Below are positions 36,939-44,591 of a DNA stretch of 64,000 nucleotides, piece after piece. The DNA is from an uncultured Eubacteriales bacterium (lineage in GTDB: Bacteria > Bacillota > Clostridia > Christensenellales > Borkfalkiaceae). The number at the start of each line of letters is the position of its first letter. Within the stretch, counting starts at the first letter, position 1. The translations under genes were made by a program, and so were the position numbers. The stretch is from the NCBI GenBank assembly GCA_958421945.1, contig CATZMZ010000002.1, forward strand, positions 124,001 to 188,000. Reading direction: 5' to 3'. Under the pieces are notes generated by a model, which saw only the letters and a list, made by a program, of their open reading frames with translations, searched no databases and was not told the origin of the DNA.

Positions 36939-37790
36939 ATGATAAAATTATGTGCTTTTGCGGATGAGTCTTCGGCTTCGCTCGAAGGACAAATCGAGGC
37001 GTTGAAAAGGAACGGCATAGATTATTTGGAATTAAGGAGCGTTGATGGTAAAAACGTTTCTAAATTAACAGATGATGAGTGTTTTGCCATATACGATAAA
37101 TTAAAGGCTGCAGATATAAAGGTTTGGTCAATCGGTTCGCCTTTGGGAAAAGTCGATATTGAGTGCGACTTCGAGGAATATAAAAAAACGGCGAAAAGAA
37201 TTTGCAAAATTGCTAAAATTTTTCATACCGATAAAATTCGCATGTTCAGTTTCTTCAATGCATATAAAAAAGGCGAAAAGGTTCATAAATATCTTAAAGA
37301 ATTTACGGATATTGCGAAAGATGAAAACGTTACTATGTATCACGAGAACGAAAAGGATATATATGGCGACGTTCTAAAAAGGGTTGTTGAGATTTTGGAT
37401 TTTAACTCCGAATTGCACAGTGTTTACGATCCCGCAAATTATATACAAACGGGAGAATATGCGGACGACACCTTAAACGCTTTGGTTGACAGAACGGATT
37501 ACTTTCATATAAAGGACGTTATACAATCTACGGGAGAGCTTGTTCCGGCGGGTTTTGGCGACGGTAAAATAGATAAACTTATTGATATGATAGGCAATAG
37601 AAACGTCGTTTTGTCCGTTGAACCGCATTTGGCTATATTTAAAGGTTTTGCTCAAATAGATAATACCGAAATGAAAAATAAATTCACTTTTTCGTCTAAC
37701 GAAGAGGCTTTCGATACCGCCGTTGCTTCGCTTAAATCATTGCTAAAAAATGCGGGATATAAGGAAGAAAATAAGATTTTTATAAAGTGA
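36939..37790 (+). CDS. Sugar phosphate isomerase/epimerase-like TIM barrel
   Basis: The 283-aa protein belongs to the AP endonuclease 2/xylose isomerase-like TIM barrel family. GIDYLELRSVDGKNV comes early, YHENEKDIYGD in the middle, SVYDPANYIQTGEY and YFHIKDV later. The His, Glu and Asp typical of metal-binding sites in the family are present. In glycan operons such proteins often act beside Gfo/Idh/MocA dehydrogenases on keto-sugars or oxidised sugars. The substrate is not deducible. Confidence 0.8.
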   Translation: MIKLCAFADESSASLEGQIEALKRNGIDYLELRSVDGKNVSKLTDDECFAIYDKLKAADIKVWSIGSPLGKVDIECDFEEYKKTAKRICKIAKIFHTDKIRMFSFFNAYKKGEKVHKYLKEFTDIAKDENVTMYHENEKDIYGDVLKRVVEILDFNSELHSVYDPANYIQTGEYADDTLNALVDRTDYFHIKDVIQSTGELVPAGFGDGKIDKLIDMIGNRNVVLSVEPHLAIFKGFAQIDNTEMKNKFTFSSNEEAFDTAVASLKSLLKNAGYKEENKIFIK

Positions 37791-37799
37791 GAGTTGGGT

Positions 37800-38972
37800 A
37801 TGAATAAAATTAAATACGGGATTATAGGGGTAGGAAATCAAGGCAGCTATTATGCAAAAATGTTCGCGGACGGCAAGATTGAGAACGGCGTTCTTACCGC
37901 GCTTTGCGACAATAACGAAAATAAACTTAAAACGGCAAAGGCAAAATATGGTGGAGGTTATGAATATTTTTCCGATTATTCCGAAATGTTGAAAAGCGGC
38001 TTGATAGACGTGGCTATGGTGGAAACTCCGCATTACCAACATCCGCAAATAGTTATGGATTGTATAGAAAACGGCATAAACGTTATTTGCGATAAACCTG
38101 CGGGAGTATATACCAAACAAGTTAAGGAAATGAATACTTATGCCGAAAAACACAACGTAAAATTCGGAATGATGTTCAATCAAAGGACTAATTGCTTATA
38201 CAGAAAAATGAGAGAAATCATTGCCGTCGGCGATATAGGTTCAATTCAAAGAGTTACCTGGATAATTACCGATTGGTTCAGAACGCAGTCTTATTACGAT
38301 AACGGCAGTTGGCGCGCAACGTGGAAAGGCGAAGGAGGCGGAGTTTTAATAAATCAATGCCCGCATCAGATCGATCTTATTCAATGGATAGTCGGGGAGA
38401 TGCCCGTAAAGGTTAGAGCGGTATGCCATTACGGGAAATGGCACAACGTCGAAGTCGAAGACGATGTTACCGCGTATTTCGAATATAAAAATGGTGCTAC
38501 GGGTGTGTTTATTACCACGACGGGAGAGGCTCCCGGAACTAATCGTTTCGAGGTGTCCGGTTCCAAGGGGAAATTGCTTTGCGAGGACGGAAAGCTTATT
38601 TGGTTTAAAAACGATCGTGATTGTATCGAGGTGTGTAAAACAAGCGATAAGGGCTTCGATACGCCTGCTTGCGAGCAAGTAGTTGTCGAAACGGACGGAA
38701 AAAATCCTCAACATGCCGGAATAATAAATAATTTTACAAATTCGCTTTTAGGCATCGAAAAACAATTCGTGCAAGGCGTTGACGGTATAAACGGGGTTGA
38801 ACTGATGAACGCGATAGAACTTTCCGGATGGAATAACGGAGAGGAAATTGCTTTGCCTATAGACGAAGATAGATATTTAAGCGAGTTAAACAAACACATT
38901 GCAATTTCAAAAACCAAAAAAATCGTAAAAGACGTAGTCGCTGACACTGCGAATACTTTTGGAAGCAAATAA
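37800..38972 (+). CDS. Gfo/Idh/MocA-family oxidoreductase 1
   Basis: The 390-aa protein has an N-terminal Rossmann fold (YGIIGVGNQGSYYAKMF), the CDKPAG-type loop (VICDKPAG) with the catalytic-region Lys, and GGGVLINQCPHQIDLIQW in the C-terminal domain. These are the standard features of NAD(P)-dependent Gfo/Idh/MocA dehydrogenases. ATG 37800 is chosen; a TTG at 37794 is in frame but worse placed. A paralogue follows directly. The pair probably oxidises and re-reduces sugars from the imported oligosaccharide. Confidence 0.88.
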   Translation: MNKIKYGIIGVGNQGSYYAKMFADGKIENGVLTALCDNNENKLKTAKAKYGGGYEYFSDYSEMLKSGLIDVAMVETPHYQHPQIVMDCIENGINVICDKPAGVYTKQVKEMNTYAEKHNVKFGMMFNQRTNCLYRKMREIIAVGDIGSIQRVTWIITDWFRTQSYYDNGSWRATWKGEGGGVLINQCPHQIDLIQWIVGEMPVKVRAVCHYGKWHNVEVEDDVTAYFEYKNGATGVFITTTGEAPGTNRFEVSGSKGKLLCEDGKLIWFKNDRDCIEVCKTSDKGFDTPACEQVVVETDGKNPQHAGIINNFTNSLLGIEKQFVQGVDGINGVELMNAIELSGWNNGEEIALPIDEDRYLSELNKHIAISKTKKIVKDVVADTANTFGSK

Positions 38973-38973
38973 T

Positions 38974-39924
38974 ATGAAAATTGCCGTCGTTGGATGCGGA
39001 GTGATAGGCTCCGTGCATATTCAGGTTATAAACGATTTGGGACTGCGCGTCGGGGCACTGTGCGATACGGATAAGTCTAAAACCGATAATTTCGAGTGTG
39101 AATATAAATTTACGGATTTCATTGAGATGCTTGACGAATATAATCCCGATGTCGTGCATATTTGTACGCCGCACTATTTGCACGCCGATATGATTATTGA
39201 ATCTTTAATGAGAAATATAAACGTTTTATGTGAAAAACCGTTATGTATTAATTATAAAGATATCCAAAGAATTTTAGAAGTCGAAAAAAAATCGAAAGCA
39301 CGGTTAGGCGTTTGTCATCAAAACAGGTTCAACAAAGAAAATATTTTTGTTAAAGATTATCTGAAAGATAAACGCGTTATTTCGGCTCACGGAGAGATGA
39401 TCTGGCATAGGGACAGGGATTATTACAATAGTTCTCCGTGGAGAGGAAAAAGACAAACCGAGGGCGGCGGCGTACTTATCAATCAGGCGTTGCATACGAT
39501 TGATTTGTTGCAGTGGTTTGCGGGCATGCCTGAAACGGTAAAAAGTTCTTTATCGAATATTACACTCAAAGGAGAAATAGAAGTCGAAGATACTGCAAAT
39601 CTTATTTGCTGCGGCGGTGCGAATTTTACTTTGTCTGCAACGAACGGTTCGAATTGTACGTTTCCGGTAAATATTACGATAAAAACGGAGAATGAAAATA
39701 TTTTCATATCAAACGGCAAGGTTTTAATCAACGATAAATTAACCGTTTTTGATAACGATAAAGGGTATGGAAAAAAATGTTATGGCGGTGGACATTTTAG
39801 CCTTATAGAAGCTTTTTATGATTGTGTAAGTAAAAAGATTAAATTCCCTATAGATGGAGAAGAAGCGTCTAAAGTCGTAAAAATTATTTTGAAAGCATAC
39901 GAAAACTCAGAATGGTCGGTTTAA
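38974..39924 (+). CDS. Gfo/Idh/MocA-family oxidoreductase 2
   Basis: The 316-aa protein has MKIAVVGCGVIGSVHIQ at the Rossmann fold, then PHYLHADMI, VLCEKPLC (Lys of the EKP motif) and EGGGVLINQALHTIDLLQW. It is shorter than the preceding paralogue and differs enough to have another substrate. The start at 38974 has GGAAG upstream; an earlier ATG at 38959 overlaps the previous gene. It is the last gene of the glycan operon. Confidence 0.88.
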   Translation: MKIAVVGCGVIGSVHIQVINDLGLRVGALCDTDKSKTDNFECEYKFTDFIEMLDEYNPDVVHICTPHYLHADMIIESLMRNINVLCEKPLCINYKDIQRILEVEKKSKARLGVCHQNRFNKENIFVKDYLKDKRVISAHGEMIWHRDRDYYNSSPWRGKRQTEGGGVLINQALHTIDLLQWFAGMPETVKSSLSNITLKGEIEVEDTANLICCGGANFTLSATNGSNCTFPVNITIKTENENIFISNGKVLINDKLTVFDNDKGYGKKCYGGGHFSLIEAFYDCVSKKIKFPIDGEEASKVVKIILKAYENSEWSV

Positions 39925-40634
39925 TCGAGGCTTCTGAGTTTTTATAAAACTATATAGATGAATTTTCATTTGCCGGAGCGTTGACTAAAAGGAAAACCTT
40001 GTATAACGGAATAGTCAACATATCGTTTTCCGCTAAGATTTTATCGTTGTTTTCAACTATAAATTCAAACATGTTTGTTTACGCATATTTTCTTTAAGTC
40101 AATTTATAGCAAATCATTGTTTAACGGGAAAAGACAAAAATCCCAAGATGCGCCATCGGTATTCTGACGGTATATTTTTTCGGCTTTATATGAAATATTT
40201 ATGGCAAAATGCCATAAATAAGATATTTAACGTTGTAAAAGTGACAAAGGGTAGTTTATAGAAAAAGATAATCCGATTTATGATTTCTGGGAAGAAAGAC
40301 GGCAATATTTTTGTCGAAAAACAATTTGTGAGAACAGGGGGTTGTGTATGCGTAACGGTTATAGCGAGGAACGTATTTGGCTTGCCAAATACCGACTTAA
40401 TAAGTCGCCTCGTTAGGGAAAAGATTTCCCTAAGACCCTTTTGAAAATAACGAACGAAAAAACATAAAATCAGTTTACAAAACGGAGAATTTTTCAGTAA
40501 TATAATAAAAAGCAATTAAATAGAATGATTGACCATCATAGGACAAAAAAGTTGTCAGATACGGTTAAAGTCGTTGAAGCGTAAAGGTTTCGGCGGCTTT
40601 TTTATACCCAAAATCAAGACGAGGAGAAGTAGAA
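39925..40634. other. Noncoding stretch between glycan operon and mob genes
   Basis: Only short unsupported ORFs occur here. The stretch holds the three-hairpin oriT candidate (40376-40440) and, at its end, the region leading to the micro-ORF at 40635. The part 39925-40370 shows nothing I recognise. Confidence 0.5.
40376..40440 (+). other. Candidate oriT (three adjacent inverted repeats)
   Basis: Three perfect inverted repeats follow one another: TTTGGC-TT-GCCAAA (40376-40389), CGACTT-AAT-AAGTCG (40393-40407) and TTAGGGAAA-AGA-TTTCCCTAA (40413-40433). GACCC comes next. They lie about 280 bp upstream of mobC and the relaxase gene, the usual place for oriT. The nick site cannot be fixed by eye. 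Confidence 0.5.
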
Positions 40635-40667
40635 ATGAATTATTACAATTTTTATCGCCCGCCGTAA
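40635..40667 (+). CDS. 10-aa leader micropeptide MNYYNFYRPP
   Basis: GAGGAG lies about 9 bp before this ATG. The ten-residue product shares YN, YRPP and length with the micro-ORF at 13574 in the outer element. It lies 45 bp upstream of mobC. Conservation in two otherwise different mob modules, each with an SD, argues that it is translated and that its position matters. Confidence 0.5.
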   Translation: MNYYNFYRPP

Positions 40668-40712
40668 AACGGAATTTATGTAACTAATTAAAAAACTACG
40701 GGAGGAAGAGTT

Positions 40713-41027
40713 ATGGTAAAAAGGACAAGACCGTTCGCGTATACCTTTCGGGTAAGCGAACAAGAGGAAAATTTAATCGACGGAAAAGTAGCAAAGAGCG
40801 GGCTTACGATGCGGGAATTTATTTTACGCTCTATCACGAACAAACCGATAATCGTAATAGAGCGAATCGGCGAAATACTTACGGAATTGAAGCGGCATGG
40901 AAACAATCTGAATCAGACTGTGAGGAACAATTATTACGGATTAAATATAGAGCGCGAAATAAAAAGTTGTATCGCCGACCTGAAGGAATTATACCGTAAA
41001 ATTTCCGTTGCCGCAGGCGGTGCGTGA
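40713..41027 (+). CDS. MobC-like relaxosome accessory protein
   Basis: The 104-aa protein starts with a ribbon-helix-helix-like segment (FRVSEQEENLIDGKVAKSG, MREFILRSI). The family's second half follows (EILTELKRHGNNLNQTVRN). MobC binds oriT and helps the relaxase open the DNA. A GGGAGGAAG SD precedes the ATG. Its stop overlaps the relaxase start (TGATG), as in other mobC-mobA pairs. Confidence 0.85.
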   Translation: MVKRTRPFAYTFRVSEQEENLIDGKVAKSGLTMREFILRSITNKPIIVIERIGEILTELKRHGNNLNQTVRNNYYGLNIEREIKSCIADLKELYRKISVAAGGA

Positions 41028-42169
41028 TGCCTCTTTTCAAATGCAGCGCAAGTAAGGCAAAACCGAAAAACGGGATAAGGTATATCACCGATCCGCAGAA
41101 GGCAGCAATCGTGTCGGCGAAAAATTTATTTGAGGACGAAGATTACGCAAAACAGTTTGAAGAAACGGCGAAAAGGTTCGGTAAGGGCGAGAAGTTCGAC
41201 GAAAGGAAATACTATCATTTCAAATTGTCTTGCGCACGGAAAGATAACGTAACGCCGCGCCAGGCGCACGACTTTGCCGAAGAAGTTGCGGAAGCATTTT
41301 TTAAGAATTACGAATGCGTGATCGCAACGCACGCGGATACCGAAACGGTACACAGCCATATTATCGTAAACGCGGTTGATCCGATTACGGGGAAAAAGTT
41401 GCAATTCAGTAAAGCGGAATACGCCGCGATGAAAGACGAAGTAAATGCAATCGGCAGAAAATACGGCTTTACGGAAACGGAATTCCGAAAGAGGGGCAAA
41501 AACAGTAGAACGGCGGCAGAAAAGAAAATCATATTAAAAGGCGGAACGAGTTGGAAAGAAGAATTGCGCGAAGTAATTGCCGAAGGAATCAAAAGTTCAA
41601 AAACGCCGGAAGAATTCAAAGAATACTTGGATAAGTGCTACGGCGTAAAAATTACGCGGGACGGCAAGGATTATTCCTACCTGCACCCCGAAAAACAAAA
41701 ACCGATCCGAGGGGAGCGGCTCGGAACAAATTATACAAAAAGCGAGGTGTTTAGAAAAATTGGAGAACAGAATAACGGGGTTAAGTCCGGAGCGTATACC
41801 GGACGAAGAAGTGGATTTGTCGGAAAATATACCGGCATCGGAACTGTGCGAAGAAGTAAAGCGGCTTACGGCGGAAACGCGGGAAGCGTTATTAGAGCAA
41901 GCCTTGGCGGTATCGAACGAGAAATGCAACGGCTTAATTTTGCAGCTGAATGCGCGGGTAACGGACTTGACGCGGCAAGTGAGGAGCGTAAAATGGATGA
42001 ACGAAGAGCTCGCATCGAGTTTGAAAGACGACGCAGAGAAGCTGACGAAAGAGATAAAAGAAGAAAATCGGAACATGCTTGCGAGCATGCGGATAACGCT
42101 TCAAAGGATCACGGAAACGGTAACGAAGATACAGGAAATAGTAAATACAACTATGGCAAAGGCGACTGA
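41027..42169 (+). CDS. Relaxase/mobilization nuclease (MobA/VirD2 type)
   Basis: The 380-aa protein has the relaxase domain at about residues 1-190: an early Tyr in GIRYITDPQKA (motif I) and the histidine motif ATHADTETVHSHIIVN (motif III). LGTNYTKSEVFRKIGEQNN marks the domain end. It would nick oriT and pilot the strand using a helper element's secretion system. The last ~130 codons are very charged and overlap another ORF in a second frame (41760-42227). The exact C-terminus is therefore less certain. Confidence 0.85.
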   Translation: MPLFKCSASKAKPKNGIRYITDPQKAAIVSAKNLFEDEDYAKQFEETAKRFGKGEKFDERKYYHFKLSCARKDNVTPRQAHDFAEEVAEAFFKNYECVIATHADTETVHSHIIVNAVDPITGKKLQFSKAEYAAMKDEVNAIGRKYGFTETEFRKRGKNSRTAAEKKIILKGGTSWKEELREVIAEGIKSSKTPEEFKEYLDKCYGVKITRDGKDYSYLHPEKQKPIRGERLGTNYTKSEVFRKIGEQNNGVKSGAYTGRRSGFVGKYTGIGTVRRSKAAYGGNAGSVIRASLGGIEREMQRLNFAAECAGNGLDAASEERKMDERRARIEFERRRREADERDKRRKSEHACEHADNASKDHGNGNEDTGNSKYNYGKGD

Positions 42170-42403
42170 CGAAGCGGGCGAACTATTAAAGGAAAAAGTT
42201 ACCGAAGCAGCGGACAGTGCGGCGTAAACTCTCGACGAGCATGCTAAAGAGATGAAAAAGAAAGTGAAAGCCCTTGAAAAAGAAGTAGAGAGCGCGAAAG
42301 ACAATATACGATTCGAGCGCGGTTTCCGTAAATTATTTTTCTGGCTTACGCCTGCATTATTGCTGGCACAGAGTATAATGACGGCAATGTTATTGCTCAG
42401 ATA
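41760..42403 (+). pseudogene. MobB-like coiled-coil membrane protein, in-frame TAA at 42225-42227
   Basis: In the +1 frame inside the relaxase gene, a TTG at 41760 (GAGGTG 11 bp upstream) opens a well-formed coiled-coil protein (PDEEVDLSE, LTKEIKEENRNMLASM). After AADSAA a TAA occurs. The same frame continues with EHAKEMKKKVKALEKEVE and a membrane helix (LFFWLTPALLLAQSIM) to a stop at 42403. Relaxase-associated MobB proteins with coiled coil plus a terminal helix are known, and mobB inside mobA occurs in ColE1-type plasmids. Either one gene was broken by TAA or there are two short proteins. Confidence 0.5.
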
Positions 42404-42621
42404 AAAAATATTTAAATTATAAATCCGACGGCCGAAAGTGATGTTGCTTTCAAGCCGCCGGAGCCTGCGCTTAAAAAGACAATACGGCGAAAATTGGCCG
42501 GGGATGATATTGTGAAAGAAGTAATAATCGAAAAGCGTAAAGGCGAAACGGAAAAAAGTTTTTAAAACATAAAGGAGAAGAAACGAAAACAGACAACAAA
42601 TAACGAATTCAGCGAGGAAAC
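42404..42621. other. Gap with a possible gene remnant
   Basis: A frame from about 42422 to 42565 encodes a plausible polypeptide tail (FKPPEPALKKTIRRKLAG, then VKEVIIEKRKGETEKSF) but lacks a start codon or SD. It may be a 5'-truncated gene. Confidence 0.3.
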
Positions 42622-42834
42622 GTGGGGAGAAGCAAAAGGCAAACGGACGATAAGTCCTATTTATCCGCACCGAAAACGAGTGCGGAAACAAGCATAAAGG
42701 GGAAAAATTACATAGTGGAAAGTTATTATATCGGGAGGAAAAACATGCACGATACGCTGATATGCATAGCGGAAAACGAAGCGTATGAAGAAATGCGGCA
42801 GAACAGAAAGAACAACGGGGTGTACGGGGCATGA
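42622..42834 (+). CDS. TnpW-like small protein
   Basis: This 70-aa ORF starts with GTG after GCGAGGAAAC. It contains TSIKGKNYIVESYYIGRKNM followed by DTLICIAENEAYEE. That loosely matches TnpW-family peptides, which sit directly ahead of TnpX-type recombinases (short beta segment, then a helix with an acidic end). Here it is 75 bp upstream of the recombinase gene. Function unknown; the assignment is by pattern and place. Confidence 0.5.
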   Translation: MGRSKRQTDDKSYLSAPKTSAETSIKGKNYIVESYYIGRKNMHDTLICIAENEAYEEMRQNRKNNGVYGA

Positions 42835-42909
42835 ACAGCTTGAAGTATTTTTATAAATGTGGTAAAATAAAGGCAAGTGAAAAAATCGCTTCGGTTCGGG
42901 AGGTAAAAC

Positions 42910-44532
42910 ATGGAGCCTAAGCAGTATAAAAATTACATAGCAGGCATTTATTTGAGATTAAGCCGCGACGACGAACGCGCGGGAGAATCACTTTCAATCG
43001 AGAATCAGAAAATCCTCGTAACGAAATACGTAAAAGAAAAAGGCTGGGAGATAAAAGACATATATGTCGACGACGGCTATTCGGGTACGAATTTCGAGCG
43101 TCCAGGAGTGAAACGCTTACTCGACGACGCGAAAGCGGGAGAAATCAATACGATCGTAGTAAAGGATTTGTCTCGTTTCGGCAGAAATTATATTCTCGTC
43201 GGACAGTATATCGATTATGTTTTTCCGTCGTTCGGGATAAGATTTATCGCGATAGAAGACATAATCGACACTGCGAGCAAAGATACGTCGGCAATGGATA
43301 TGATGCCGATTATGAACGTTTTTAACGAGTGGCATTCGGCGAATACGAGCAAAAAAATCCGTGCGGTAAAATATTCATGCGCGCAAGCAGGGAAATATCT
43401 TGCTTCGAAAGCGCCTTACGGTTATGTGAGAAAAGACGATAAAAACCATACGCCGATTATAGACGAAGAAGCGGCGCAGGTTGTAAGACGAATTTTTGAA
43501 CGGCGAGCCAAAGGCGAAAGTGCGTATCGGATTGCTCTGGATTTGCAGGCGGACGGGATTTCATCTCCTGCCGTGTATGCCGAGCGCAAGTTCGGGAAAA
43601 AGGTTACGGGCGATGGACATAATTTTTGGTCACCCGCGGCTGTCAGAAGTATATTGGCGCAGCAACTTTACGTCGGAGATTTGGTTCAGCAGAGAGTGAA
43701 GCATATTTCTTACAAAAATAAGAAGGTCGTAAAAGTCCCTAAGGAAGAGCAAGTCATTATTCCGAATAATCACGAGCCGATTATAAGCCGCGAACTGTGG
43801 AATAAGGTAAAAGAACTCGAAGCGACGGCGAGTACGGGTAAGATAACGAAAGAGCGGGTAACGCCCGCGCTTTCGGGAATTATGCGATGTTCAACGTGCG
43901 GCGCAACGATGGAATACCATAGAACGACAGGCGGCAGACATAAAAAACCTATCGTTACTTATGAATGCGGATTGCGGAATCGGTACGGCGCGGATAAATG
44001 CACGAAGCATTATATCAACGGGGACGTGATTCATAAAATCATACTCGACGATATACGAGCGAAAGCGAAAATCGTAGCCGAGGACGAAGAGGGTATTCGT
44101 AAAAGATTTATCAGGCGAAACGCGATGCTTGCCGAACAGTCGGATAAAGAAACGGCAAAGGCAATAAAGACGAAAAGAGCGAGAATCGCCGCGCTGGACG
44201 ATCTGATGAGCAAGGCATACGAAGATAAACTTTTAGGGAAGATGCCCGAAGAACTTTGTCTGAAATTTATCGACCGCTACCTTGCCGAGCAGGAGAATTT
44301 GTGGAAGGAAGTTTCCGGACTCGAAGCGGAACTGAGAAACGCAAAAGACATGCGGGAAAATATCGACGAATTTATGAGCCGCATTAAGAAGTATCTTGAC
44401 GTAACGGTAATAACGCGCGAAATGATGCTGGAATTGTTCGACAAAATCATCATCGGTGAGAAAGAGCCGCCGAACGGCGCGCCGCGGCTGATACAGCTTG
44501 TTTACAAAGTCGATATTGACTCGGTTTTATAA
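42910..44532 (+). CDS. Large serine recombinase (TnpX/TndX type) of inner element
   Basis: The 540-aa protein has the resolvase domain with catalytic Ser in GIYLRLSRDDERAGES. VVKDLSRFGRNY and a recombinase domain follow (APYGYVRKDDKN, WSPAAVRSILAQQLYVGD). A zinc-ribbon has CSTC and a later Cys pair, and a coiled-coil C-terminus ends the protein. It should excise and insert the inner element at GA dinucleotides. It is intact and ends 57 bp from the right GA. An SD GGGAGG precedes the ATG. Confidence 0.92.
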   Translation: MEPKQYKNYIAGIYLRLSRDDERAGESLSIENQKILVTKYVKEKGWEIKDIYVDDGYSGTNFERPGVKRLLDDAKAGEINTIVVKDLSRFGRNYILVGQYIDYVFPSFGIRFIAIEDIIDTASKDTSAMDMMPIMNVFNEWHSANTSKKIRAVKYSCAQAGKYLASKAPYGYVRKDDKNHTPIIDEEAAQVVRRIFERRAKGESAYRIALDLQADGISSPAVYAERKFGKKVTGDGHNFWSPAAVRSILAQQLYVGDLVQQRVKHISYKNKKVVKVPKEEQVIIPNNHEPIISRELWNKVKELEATASTGKITKERVTPALSGIMRCSTCGATMEYHRTTGGRHKKPIVTYECGLRNRYGADKCTKHYINGDVIHKIILDDIRAKAKIVAEDEEGIRKRFIRRNAMLAEQSDKETAKAIKTKRARIAALDDLMSKAYEDKLLGKMPEELCLKFIDRYLAEQENLWKEVSGLEAELRNAKDMRENIDEFMSRIKKYLDVTVITREMMLELFDKIIIGEKEPPNGAPRLIQLVYKVDIDSVL

Positions 44533-44569
44533 CAAAACAACAAAATACGCTCCACGTAATTACTGTGTA

Positions 44570-44591
44570 CCCCATAAAGTACTTACGCGGA
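44570..44591. other. Right attachment site (attR) of inner element
   Basis: CCCCATAAA (44570-44578), the 11 bases GTACTTACGCG, then GA (44590-44591). It mirrors the left end exactly in spacing. Host recombinase codons follow. Confidence 0.8.

Larger units (their letters stand above)
17436..44591. mobile_element. Inner 27,154-bp Tn4451-type mobilizable element with glycan cargo
   Basis: Both ends carry GA (17436-17437 and 44590-44591). Inside the left GA come 11 bases, then TTTATGGGG (17449-17457). Inside the right GA come 11 bases, then CCCCATAAA (44570-44578). The circular junction would thus be a perfect 9-bp inverted repeat, exactly centred on GA, the dinucleotide used by TnpX/TndX recombinases. 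Precise removal restores a split recombinase gene. The element's own recombinase ends 57 bp from the right end. Its cargo is the 18.1-39.9 kb glycan locus; its mob region is at 40.3-42.4 kb. Confidence 0.88.

Noticed and set aside
40186..40515. 109-codon minus-strand ORF upstream of mobC
   Set aside because: Shadow over the hairpin region; no SD and no protein-like pattern.
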